Shown here: in pieces, positions 44,801-58,200 of the stretch | Layout of the letters: the number at the start of each line of letters is the position of its first letter | Position numbering within the stretch: position 1 is the first letter of the stretch | Notes under the pieces: model-generated | Databases searched by the model: none | What the model saw: only the letters and a program-made list of their open reading frames with translations | What the model was told of the DNA's origin: nothing | Made by a program: the position numbers and the translations under genes | From: Ciona savignyi | Taxonomy: Eukaryota; Chordata; Ascidiacea; Phlebobranchia; Cionidae | NCBI GenBank assembly: GCA_000149265.1 | Contig: CH003077.1 | Coordinates: 477,138-541,137 of the forward strand | Direction: 5' to 3' | Length of the DNA: 64,000 bases

Positions 44801-45154
44801 AGAGTGCTCTGTAATTCAAAATATTGCTTTCATTTTTTCTGCAGTCATAAAATACTTTTAAGTGTATTGAACCAAATGTTAAAAATGTCATGTTCTACCA
44901 TAGCTTACATTACCTAAAAGTTACCTTTTTAATTTTTTTAATTCATAATTTTTATTAAAAAAATCAAGTCCTTCCACACATTCCTAAATTTTTCCTGATT
45001 TTCAAATTTTCTTTCAGATGATTCCGAAACTGTGACATCACAACCCCAGGGTTCGTCACCCCCCTCTGCAACCCCCCTTCCTGATTCATCCAATGAGAAA
45101 GTTCCACTGACTTCAGCGCAACAAACACAAGATTACCAAACTAATCTCCCTTAA
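38872..45154 (+). CDS. DNAJC5: Cysteine-string protein (DNAJC5), synaptic-vesicle co-chaperone
   Basis: J-domain protein that recruits Hsc70 to secretory vesicles. Exons 38872-39002, 40839-41049, 41701-41842 and 45018-45154 join in phase (206 aa; the human protein is 198). The N-terminus has the [16 protein letters not shown] segment with the PKA-type serine before the J domain. Exon 2 carries the essential HPD ([10 protein letters not shown]) and the helix IV region. Exon 3 encodes the palmitoylated cysteine string: about 15 Cys in 28 residues around [18 protein letters not shown]. Exon 5 gives a Ser/Pro/Gln-rich tail ([18 protein letters not shown]). AATAAA at 45759 ends a UTR of about 600 bp. 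A different last exon at 43371-43444 can replace exon 5 (see separate entry). HINT2 lies tail-to-tail downstream. Confidence 0.95.
41083..41292. mobile_element. MITE family C beside a DNAJC5 splice donor
   Basis: GGAAAAACTAAAGGAGGG left arm, CCCTCCTTTTAGTGTTGCCC right arm. It begins 33 bp after the exon ending at 41049. Confidence 0.85.
42430..42605. mobile_element. hAT-type MITE (CAGGGGTGGGCAA family)
   Basis: Left CAGGCATATGCAACATACCG, right TTGCCCACCCCTG; flanks AATTAAAC and AATTAGAG match at 5-6 of 8. In a DNAJC5 intron. Confidence 0.82.
43371..43444 (+). CDS. DNAJC5: Alternative last exon of DNAJC5
   Basis: After the acceptor ATATCTGTAG (and a second AG three bases on, a NAGNAG site) this 74-nt stretch takes the same phase as exon 5. 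It reads [23 protein letters not shown] and then TAA. The TEPIVL motif resembles the TDTPIVIQP segment of vertebrate DNAJC5 tails. Joining to 41842 gives a 185-aa protein. Because exon 5 needs the same phase, the two are mutually exclusive ends unless an internal donor is used. Coding potential is seen; use in transcripts is inferred. Confidence 0.6.
43755..43942. repeat. Inverted-repeat element and adjoining perfect hairpin
   Basis: ACGACCGTTTTTTAA and GTGTATA near 43760-43785 are mirrored by TATACACCT and AAAAAACGGTCGCGG up to 43915. Next to it ACTCGCGTG/CACGCGAGT (43917-43942) forms a perfect 9-bp stem with an 8-nt loop. Confidence 0.6.
43990..44175 (+). mobile_element. SINE family B, old diverged copy
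   Basis: Recognised by GGACCCAGTGGATTCATGGG, CAAGGTAATCTGACGATTGC and GTGTGTCAACTC. Confidence 0.6.
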
Positions 45155-46360
45155 TTTCATTTTCTACCAAAAAAATCGGTCGTCAAAAAATCGTGTCTAA
45201 ATTTGTATCCCTCACAAGTCTACTATGTGTCAGTGTGTATGCAAACATAATTCAATTGCCATTGTATCACAAAACTGCAAAAAATGATCGCATTATAGAA
45301 GCTGTCATATTATTTCCAATGGACCATCCTGCAAATATTTACTAATTTCGTGATTTCATTTGAAATCTGCTCTAAACCTATTGCTTGATAAAAAAAAGGT
45401 TTAAAAATGTGTTCAATTTAATGAAGATTTTTATAGATTTGCGGAACCTCTGACATTCCCGTTCTTTCTGTGAATGGTTCACCTTTATGGTGCAACTTGT
45501 TTTTAAAGTAAACATTTCCTAGAGATATTTTTGTGGAATAGTTTTGTGCATGAACTGGTTGTTCCCTTGGTGCTAGTAATCTATGAACTTCTTCACCTTA
45601 GTTTTCTTTTAAAAGCAAAACTTACAATGATGAAACTAATATGTGCAGTAAACTGTTGGGTAAACAGTTCTGGTTGACCATCTTTTCCAGGCTGAAATTG
45701 GTGTCTGTGATTCCTGTTTTATTTTATTCATTTCTCCCTTGTCCCTATACAATTAACCAATAAATAAATGTTTTTTTCTCTTGTTTATAAACTTGCATAT
45801 AGGTACGTTGGAATCAGAATGTTTACACAGTTTTGATGGTAAATCTAATTATGGTCCGGTTTGCTACACCCGAATATAACTCACCATTCTTATTCACTCA
45901 ATAATTCATTAAAGCAGATTTTTTTTAACACGTGCCCACTGGCCATATAATACATACATTTGGATTTATTTTTATATCCAGTATGTTTTAAATCAAAGAA
46001 TATTATATTTTTGCTTTCATGATGATAAAAGCTTATTTTTACTAATTAATGCCACTAATCTTCTAATGCACACTTCTTGTTTATGTCGCATGTATCCCCT
46101 TTTTTTCTTTTATTTAATTAACTCCTTAGTTGAATTAATTTGACTGCCAGTAATCGTCAATTAAGAATAAATGTAAAATTTTATGGAATCTTCTTTGCAG
46201 TTAAAAAACGTTGCAAATAAAATATTGTTAGTTCAATAAAAAGCTGGCGAGATCCTGAAAGTTTCTTACATAATTTTTTAAATGCCCAAGCTTAACACAG
46301 TTGTGTATGAATGATGTACGGACATTAGAACAAGTTCTTATAGTTACATACCAAGTAACA
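45155..46360. other. DNAJC5 3' UTR and the gap between convergent genes
   Basis: AT-rich, no exons. Poly(A) signal AATAAA at 45759-45764 for DNAJC5 on the plus strand; TTTATT near 46362 gives an AATAAA for HINT2 on the minus strand. No large repeats. Confidence 0.6.
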
Positions 46361-46532
46361 TATTTTATTTCAAATAAAAAACATATATTGACTTGTATTC
46401 AACAGTGATTGGATTAGCTTTTTTGTAACGGACAGCCTAGTAGTATTTCCAAATTTTGGGTTTCTGTCAAATCTTTTCCATAATTACGATTTATGTCCAG
46501 TAATCGGACTATAAATTGAAATAATACTATGA

Positions 46533-48608
<2,076 letters not shown>

Positions 48609-49357
48609 GTTAAATTTATGTCTCGGCCTATGTTTACTTGTGTTAGAACTTAGAAAGTATCCTTGTGTTTGTTGTTTTTATATGTCTGTAACCACAGGCG
48701 CAGGGGTAGGAAACGCTAATCTATGATGCCATGTTACTATTTAAATACAAAGTTATTCCAATTTTTTAGATAAAAATTTTATTCAATATAAAAGCAACTT
48801 CTAATACTCATGTGTTGGTGGAAGGGGCGGGAATTTTACTTGTGAAACTTATTTAATCTTATTCAACGTCGCTTTTCCGCACACTTTTCTTCGAGGCTTG
48901 GTGTAATTTTTTATAAACATTTATTTTTTTTATGTAGGTTTAGCGGCCACGTCTATTTATACCGAAACTTGATAATTAATTGTTGCTAGACGTATGTCGT
49001 ACATAATTTATACACGGTTTATATAGTTTGTTTCTGCAAGCAGAGACGGATGGGCCCTAAATTAGCAAATCAAACATGTTGTTGTTAGTGAAAAATTATA
49101 CACTCTTGTTAGATTAGTGCAGGTCTTAAAGCTGCTTCTTGATGATTACGGACAGCAGCACCTTACCAAAGCGTTTGAGAAAAAACCCAACAGAGACCCA
49201 TAAATAAATGTATGAAAAATAAAAAAAAGGTATTTAATCAAAATGATTACACTTAAGCCTTAAAAAATATTTGGTCGTTTTATATATTTTATGCGGTATA
49301 GTGTTACTCCATGATACTGACGTTCTAACTTAATATAACACCAAATCGTAAGTTCGT

Positions 49358-49412
49358 AACGGCTGTGTGGCTAAATTGTTAACACGACAATTCATAAACG
49401 CTTTTCTCTAAT
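49358..49412 (+). mobile_element. SINE family A head, cut by the assembly gap
   Basis: ACGGCTGTGTGGCTAAATTGTT..AACACGACA runs into the Ns. Confidence 0.55.
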
Positions 49413-49648
49413 NNNNNNNNNNNNNNNNNNNNNNNNNNNNNNNNNNNNNNNNNNNNNNNNNNNNNNNNNNNNNNNNNNNNNNNNNNNNNNNNNNNNNNNN
49501 NNNNNNNNNNNNNNNNNNNNNNNNNNNNNNNNNNNNNNNNNNNNNNNNNNNNNNNNNNNNNNNNNNNNNNNNNNNNNNNNNNNNNNNNNNNNNNNNNNNN
49601 NNNNNNNNNNNNNNNNNNNNNNNNNNNNNNNNNNNNNNNNNNNNNNNN
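49413..49648. other. Assembly gap (236 Ns)
   Basis: A run of N beside a tandem repeat; true length unknown. Confidence 0.99.
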
Positions 49649-50490
49649 CTAGGGAAATACCCTAAAAAAAGATTTTGTTCTCAAATCATGATTGTGACAG
49701 GCATGGCATGGCATGTCGCCCCGACATCTACCAAAAGGAATAATGGAATTGCAATGAAACTTAGCCATTTGTTAGACAACATGGTCTAGATATGCAGAAA
49801 CCAAAATGTTAATTGATAAATCAAGGGGAATTCCCCTGGGAGGTTAAAATCCAAAACGCTATTTTTTATGAAAAATTTAGCTTTTTGTGTCATAGCGCTT
49901 AAACGGCTGTTCCAATTTCAATAAGATTTGGTGGAATGTAAGTGCATTACCTACTTATTTAACAATTAGAAAAATATAAAAAAATATCTAAGGAAATACC
50001 CTAAAAAATAAGATTTTGTTCTCAAATCATGATTGTGACAGGCATGGCATGACGCCCCGTCATCTACCAGAAGGAATAATAAAATAGTAATAAAGCTTTG
50101 TTATTTGTTAGACATGGTCTAGATACGCAGGAGCAAAATTGTGGGTGATAAATCTAGGGGAATTCCCCGGAGACGTTAAAATCCAAATCGGTTATTTTTC
50201 TAAAAAAATAGCTTTTCGGAAAATAACGTTTAACCGGCTGCTCTAATTTTGATCAGATTTTGTGAAATGCTAGATCGTTATCCAACCTGTGTCACTTAAA
50301 AGAAAGAAAACATTTACTTAGGGTAACTCCCTTAAAAACGAAGATATGTTCCGGACTCATTATTGTGACAAGCATGCCACATTGCATTGACATCTCCAAC
50401 AAGGATTCGTCAAATCGGATTAAAACTTTAAGAATTGATAGTTAACATGACCCACGTAATTTAAAACATTTGTGATGAAATCTTTGTAAA
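49649..50490. repeat. Tandem repeat, unit about 330 bp, about 2.5 copies visible
   Basis: Units begin CTAGGGAAATACCCTAAAAA (49649), CTAAGGAAATACCCTAAAAA (49987) and TTAGGGTAACTCCCTTAAAA (about 50317). Each continues with TGATTGTGACAGGCATGGCA and GGTCTAGATA. Divergence rises along the array. No coding frame is conserved between units. Confidence 0.88.
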
Positions 50491-50867
50491 TCTATCACGA
50501 ATGTTCTTTTTTATCTACACACGGAGAAGAAGTTTGGTTTGATAACTATGGGACCCATGAATTTATGCTTGCAGAAACAAAAACTACATACACAGTGTAT
50601 AAAATACAAAATGTGGTTAGGGACCCTGTAGCATGAATATATGGCATACAACTGGTACCTCCAGATACATTTGGACCTTTTGTTAACAAAACAGGTAAGA
50701 AATGCACAATCACAATTAACACTTTTATTTAACCAAGCTGTGCACGACAATTTTAAAACTATATATATATGGTGTATATAATATATATAATATGTATATA
50801 AAATAACACTTGTGTGAAATATAGCACATGACGTTTTTGCTTCAATGCCATGGCAAAGGCATATAGG

Positions 50868-51165
50868 ATAGGGATAGGATATTCATGTTTATCCCCGTGA
50901 ATGGGAAAACCTAGGGGGTTATCACATGGGCAATCGTCAGATCACCTCGCGCCCATCGTCGGGTATACCGAAAGCTATTGCATTGTTTTATATATGTACA
51001 GCACACGTTCGTTTAATTTAGCACGAGCCCATTAATCCGCTGGGTTCAGGCAATGTCCGTAAAGTGCCTTGCCCAAGGACACAACCGACTAGCTAGCGAC
51101 CACTTTTGCACCTGCAACCTTCCGATTGAAAGGCGACGCACTTAACCGTTAGACCATGGGCGGAA
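50868..51165 (-). mobile_element. tRNA-derived SINE, family B (full length)
   Basis: GATAGGGATAGGATATTCATG to TTAACCGTTAGACCATGGGC; one of the best-preserved copies. Confidence 0.88.
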
Positions 51166-52299
51166 GGCACTGCCATACGTCAGGTCCGGCCACACATATC
51201 AGATATAATTTTAATTGGGGGTACGGCTACGCCATTTATAAGACTTAATAAGATATTTTTAACACATATGTTTATAGCACCCCTCCTTTTACTTTCTGTC
51301 TTTTGGTCGCGAATTATTGTGGTAGGGGCAGGTAGCCAACATTTGGCTGCTGCTCGTCGCTAGGACCAAAATAGCACCAACTAAACTTGCCGTACTGTGT
51401 TGTAAACTACGACGCAAATAGTTATCCGGTATAAAAATCGTTTACATATAGTTCATAAGTAAATATTTCGTAAAAAAACAAATATAAAATATTCAAATCG
51501 AACCAGCGATTCACCACATATTTAATTTTAGAATAACGCTTTAAACTTAAATTTGTCCGACTGATTATATCTTTAAATACAGGCTTTTCTGACGAATGTT
51601 CTAGTAACAACACCCTCTGCGTTTCCCCTTCAGTTAAAAAGAATTGGATAAAAAATTAAAATAAACAGTGATTTTCTCTTTTGGTAGGATCGATTTTGTT
51701 GATTATAGGTTTCTTGTTTTAGATTTGAAGCATATGTTTTAATAAATTACATGTATTTTCCATTTCTCTTGTTTACTCAGTTCTTTAAACAGCCGGCAGA
51801 AACTTATGTAATCAAAGCTTTCACCCAATCATTGTTATGGCAACGCCGAAAACAATGTGCATTGTGACGGTTGTACTCGTGACTGACAACCAATGACAGA
51901 AAGCTATCCGTGACCCTTGACCTCAAAGTAAAAGATTACAGCTGGGCTTTAAATTATTTAAACCGATAAGTCGACTAGTGAAAGGCTTTTTCTCTGGACC
52001 GATGAATACAGTTTCTGTATTAACATTTCTCATGGTATCTTGGTCTTGGTACGCAGTCAAGCGGTGCCTTTCTGGGTCGCAGATACTTTCTCGTTTCGTT
52101 TACAGTTATTGGTCTGGAGAGCTAGCATTTTCGCTATCAATAAGCCAGCCGGTTTTGAAGAGCAGGCTTGATATTGTCTTTATCATTTATTTTCATTTTT
52201 ATCATGTTTATCTTCAGGAATATTTGCCTGCCTCTTTCAAAACAGATTTTGCAGATTTTCTTTATTTTAATTGGACTTTGACTGAAATAAACCCTCAGC

Positions 52300-55200
52300 A
52301 TGTATGCTGGACTGGAAAGGTAAGATATACAGTTTCCATAATAGCAGAATACTGAATTTTATTTGGGTTTGGTGTGCTAAAACAATCCATGTATCTGTAA
52401 GAATTTAACTAATATGTATCTTAAATTCTAAAAAGGCTTGTATTAATACCGGTACTAAAAGAGTTTTAATGCTGGTACTAAAAAGAATTTTATGGCGGTA
52501 ATAGGTTGTATAATGGTTTTTGTACTTCTACTTGCAGAAAAACTACAACAGACCGATGGTCCAACCAAGCCCCTGGAAGGTTTGTGTTTCAGTGTTTTTT
52601 TTTTCTATAAATAAAGTACCGGTAATTTTTTAAACTTACAGTGTTATGGACAATGATGAAGATATGACGCGGCAAATGTCGAATCTAAGTTTCCGACACA
52701 TGAGGGACAAAAAGATAGAGCAGCAGGTATGATGATGTGGTTTTTCATTTGTCTCTGGCAGGTGTGGGAGTAACACATTGCCAGTTTTTATAACTTAATT
52801 TCAATTCATATTATTGTTGGATTTATTGGTACACACATCAAAAAAGGCACCGAAATATGTGACAATAATACTTATAACTTAAAATTCAAGGGGGCACCAA
52901 AAAAACCCTAAGGTTAACCAATCTTGGGGCCGATTTTATCCTATACATGATCGCCAAATATTTTGAGGGAAATGTTTTTTTGAATTAACATTGTTGTATC
53001 TATGTCACTTGTTACTTTATCTTAAAATATAGTACCAGAACTTTAAGACTATAAACTAGTTTTTTTTAAAACGTTATCATGATTTTTTTAATGGTAAATT
53101 AAGATAAATTAGAAAATCTGTTTGTTTGGTTTGAAATTAAAATCCATAAGAAATAAAAATTGAATTAATTTAAATCGATGCAGTATGCTTTTACAGTTAT
53201 TTCTTCAATCAAATCAGATAAAAAGAAATTACACCTGTATGATTTATGTTTACATATTTTTATCAAATTTCTTTAAAATAAATGCCTGGTAAGAGGTGAG
53301 AGTTTATTATTTTCTTGCAAATATCCAGTGCAAATCTCGAAATTAGTTGTATAATATGACCCAATCTTTTGTACTTTAATTCCTTTGTTTATATTCGAAA
53401 ATTGGTCCAAAAACTATGTGTAAAACTAAAACATTCACCCAAGCTCTCATTTCTTTAGAATAAATGCCCGGACATTTTTTAACAGAAAGAAAGAGAAGAA
53501 CAGAAACAGAGAAGAAAAAAGCAGGAGACCATAATGATGGTTGCAACGAACCAGCCCCGTGCTGGGTCCGGGGGAAAATCCCGTCCGTCAACTGCAAGCA
53601 AACTTGATGAAACGCTACCACTTGTAGAAAGTCGGAATACGAACAACAAATACAACCCGAAAACAGATGGTAGGTACCACAATGTATTTCTTACTGTCAA
53701 CCACACATTATGTATTATATAAATACGTAAGATGTATTATCATGCAATCTATTTAATGACTGCCCCCTTTTTAGCATCCCTGTATACTAGAGACTCAAAA
53801 AGTTAATCAATTATGTGACAAATACATCTAAATTGTATTCATAAAATATTATGTTTTTAGTGTGCCCATGTCTGTTTTAGATTATTGATGATAAATGTCT
53901 CTCCTGTAGGCTCATATAAGAGACTCAAAAAGTTATTCAATTATGCTGATTCTGCAACTTGAGCAAGTTTATTACCACGCTGCCATATGATCCACATCCG
54001 GTGATGGATGACTTCAGTATCGACATATTCCCACACAGACCACCCTTCCTGAAGATGACTTATCTGATGTTATTCCACCCAGAAAAACCGACACCGAGTT
54101 GAAAATGGCAAAATTAGGTAACAAACCTATTTGTATGAATTTTGTATTTTGTAGAAAAAATTACTAAAGTGTATAATAGCTACCCCTATGTATTGCAATG
54201 TTTTTGCAGAAAATAATTGCTGGGGACTTTGAACTGATTGTTTAGAAATATTACCACAATTGTATTTAAATAATGCATGGTTTTCAGCATGGCACAATAA
54301 CAGTGCACAACCGATTGCAGAAAAAAGTGTTCCCTATCTTATAATTTGAATAATCCTTGCTATGTAGATTTTCTTAGCACTTTATTGCCAGACATTTTGG
54401 CTGTAACATTCTATTTATATTGTAAATATTGATTGTTACCTAATTGTGTAGTGGTTCTTTCGATTTCTATGTATGTATGTATATATACATATACAATATT
54501 GATTTGTAATGCAGAAAATCAATACTTCACTCCTCTAAATTTAACCACAATCTGAACTATATTGAAATCTACAAATTTATCGTGGGTGGTAAAAAAACAG
54601 TGTCAAATTGTTGATATCTCCTCTATTTTGTATCTTTATTGAGTATTTTAGCATATTTCTTAGAATATTTTTAGAAACAGTAATCCACACAAAAATATGC
54701 CTTTATAGATATTTTGTTTTTCGTTCTTTTACACAAATTACAGCTAGTACTCTGTAAAAAAGACTTACAGTTAACTTATTCATAGTTGAAATGCTCTATT
54801 TGCTTTTCACTTTTCGCATTCCAATTTTGGCACATGTGTTACCCACATAGCTTACGTAACACCTACCACATTTCTGCCTACAACTTAAGCAATCTACTTT
54901 ATACAAGGCTCGAGTACAAAACGGAAAAAAAGACTCATGGTTTGGGACGGTGCCTTCCCCCCTGTTGATAATTTATTTCAAACCGATCTCGGTTCCACTA
55001 ACCAAACTCCCGTTGAGACTATAGAACCTGGTAAATTAAGTGTCTCCATCGGCCTTGCATACTTTGTTGTCTGTATCTCATCCTTACTAGAACATATTCA
55101 CCGTGAATATAGCTCCTATCAGAAGTTAATTCAAGGCATGCAGCCGATTGTCTTGTCATAAAATCTTGCGCAACGGTAACATTTTACTGAAGGCGCCGCC

Positions 55201-58200
55201 TATGTATTCATTGTAAGGGTTTGTTTAGACTAGTACAGTCTTTTGAATTAAAAAATAAAATTCAGTTTTAAATAAATCATTTTCCATTTTAATTTTAAGT
55301 CCATTTTTCAATATTAAAATTCAGTTTCAAATAAAATCATTTTTCATTTGAATTTCAAGTTCAATTTTTCAACAATAAAATTTAGTTTTAAATAAAATCA
55401 TTTTCCATTTTAATTTCAAGTAATCCCAATTTTACAAATTTATAATTCTACTAAACTTCCCTAATGCTTGATCTCACATTCACAATCCAAAGACAATTAT
55501 TGCTAAACAGATACAATTGCTCTATCACCTGTTAATTACTTCCTGTATTGCCAGCTTGCTTCATACGTTTCACAGTTTAAGTGGCTCGAATCAAACAGTC
55601 ATTTTCATTGTACCCATTCTACATCATTCCATACATTGATGTATTTGTTGTGTTAGTCTTATTCTTGTATGCTAATTACTCTTTCCATTTGAATTAATTG
55701 TTCAAGCCTATGTTATATTTAAATATAATACATTCCAATATGTTACCGGTAGACTAAGATAAACAAAGGCTTGAGGGCAAATATTAACAAAGCAGAGGTT
55801 TAAACGTGTGTTATCATTATTATTTACTATTAAATGTAATATTATCAGTGTGTAATTATGCACCAACTAATACATTTTTGCAAAGGTGTTTTTTAATTAT
55901 GTATTTATATAACACTGCAAGTACTGTATAAATCAAAATCATTTAGCAACTATAATTCACCTGCATTAGATATCATTTGGTCATTTTATTGAGAAAAATA
56001 AATAAAGGTTTTATAAAGTGTTCTGCATAAAGGCACTGCAGCAGTTCATTGTAAAATGTGATTATCTCCCACTCTGGCATATGGCGTTGCATTTGTGCTT
56101 GCAAGTGAAGCGGAATTCTAAAGTGCCACCCCTGTTACAATGCACAATATCAATATGTTTATTGTTTAACTTGTTTTCTTATAACCATTTTATCCTTTCT
56201 TATTATTTATTACCAATGTAAAATATATTATATTTATATATATATGAAATGTTTAAAACTGTAAGTTTTTTTAAATATTTTGTTGACTTTATCACTAATA
56301 AGAAGTTGCAGAACATTCAAAACCGTCATTGAATAATCATATTTGTTAACCTGTTGTCTCGTCAGGGGTTTAAAAGTATAGCATACCATTTTAAAATTTG
56401 CATATTACTTATAGTCTTTGGTTCTAGTAGTTGTGTACTGGTAATACTATATTTCCTAAACTTTACGTCTGTATTTTCAACTGAAAATAAAAGCATCCAG
56501 TTATATGCATTAGTAGTGTAATTTGAACTTCCGTTTTTTAGTGTTCTTGTTCATTTTCTCACTTGAACCTGTTATTAATCATCCAGGCATGGGGAGTAGC
56601 GCTGATTTTGATGTGGATTCAGAAGAAGAGGAGACAGATGCGGGGATGATAGCGATCGGTCCTCGACCACAAACTGCTCGATCAATGGCTGGAAGAGAGG
56701 TGGGAGTCAATTTCTTAAAATCATTATTTTCTTGCAAATATCCAGTGCAAATTTTGAAATAAGTTGCCCAATATGGCCTAATCTTTGTGTACTTTAACTC
56801 CTTTGTTTATATTTGAAAATTGGTCCAAAAACTATGTGTAAAACCAAAACGTGCACCCAAGCTCTCCCAAATTATGGGAAATAGAGTCACGGCAAACAAA
56901 GCACTATTTCTTTAAACTACCTCCTAGAAGTTATGTTTTCCAAGAAATCTTTACAAACTTTATGACATGAATACACAATGTAACTTGTACAGATTGTACT
57001 TTGTACAGGTTGTGAAAGAATGACTCATGCTCATAACAGCCACTTACAGTGGTATTAAATTCCTTTTCTTTTGTAAAACAATAGTATTGACTGGTCTTGA
57101 CTAAACAATAGCCTTGACAACTTAATTAATAGTTTTGACTGTCTACCCAGGCGTACCGCAAGCATTTTAGATTAGGTAGACGTATCTAGATAAAATAATA
57201 AATGTTGTGATTGTATTGTCTAATTTAACTTTTGGTTGGATTATGATGATATTCTCTTTCATTGTACTGCCACAGAATAAAGTGTGCTGTTAGTTCAAAT
57301 CACATATTAACTAAAAAAAAAATTAAAACCTTTCCAAATGTATTTTAAAAATGTCATTAGACTTAATGATTTAAATGTGTATCCTGTGAAACGACTGTAT
57401 TTTACATCTTTATACAAAACACTTGAATATATGATGGGCTGTTCAATATCTGCTTGGATGACTATCAAAACCACTTAACATTCAAGTATGTGCTGTAGTG
57501 TATGTAAACTGCTGGGATTTTATAAATTCGTTATATATTAATACATACAATCTACAGCTCCTAGATTGGTTTGTCATGATTCTGTACTTTGACCTTGAAT
57601 ATCCAATAAATTATTTCATTCTTATAAAGTATAATATGTCCACTTGACCGCTATATCCCGGATCCATGTTAGCTCAGGCTGGAGTTATGGGCCTTCTATG
57701 GCCTAATTTCCTGGTCCTGGTGGCTACTGTTGATCTGCCCATACTAATGAATAAATGAAATCCTAACTACACACGATCCGACTTGACCGTAATATCCTGG
57801 ATCCATGATAGCTTGGGCAGCTGGAGTAATAGGCCTTCTATGTCCTATATTCCTGGTCCCAGTGGCTACCATGGCACCGTCCATACTAATGTAATGTAAA
57901 ATGGCTTGAATTCCTGGTCCTGGTGGCTACTGTTGATCCCCCATACTAATGAATGAATGTCCACCGCCTTTTCTTTCTAACGATGGTCCTAACTAAGGGT
58001 GGACGTGGATGGCGTTCAATTGACCAGCGTTTGCCATCAATGCATACTTTCGGTAATGGCGAAAATATCTTCGAGAATAATTTCGTCCAAAGCGATGTAT
58101 TGTCCAAACGCTCGGAAGAATTGAGTCTGAAATTTTTCGGCCCAATATCCGAACCGGGCAGCCCCATGTTGTCCTCTGAGCTCCCAGGAAGCCCCACAAA

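Noticed and set aside
51978-52355. 125-codon plus-strand frame
   Set aside because: Non-ATG start; it reads through an acceptor (TTTATCTTCAG) and past the donor at 52320. The splicing frame that fits downstream exons starts at ATG 52300 instead.
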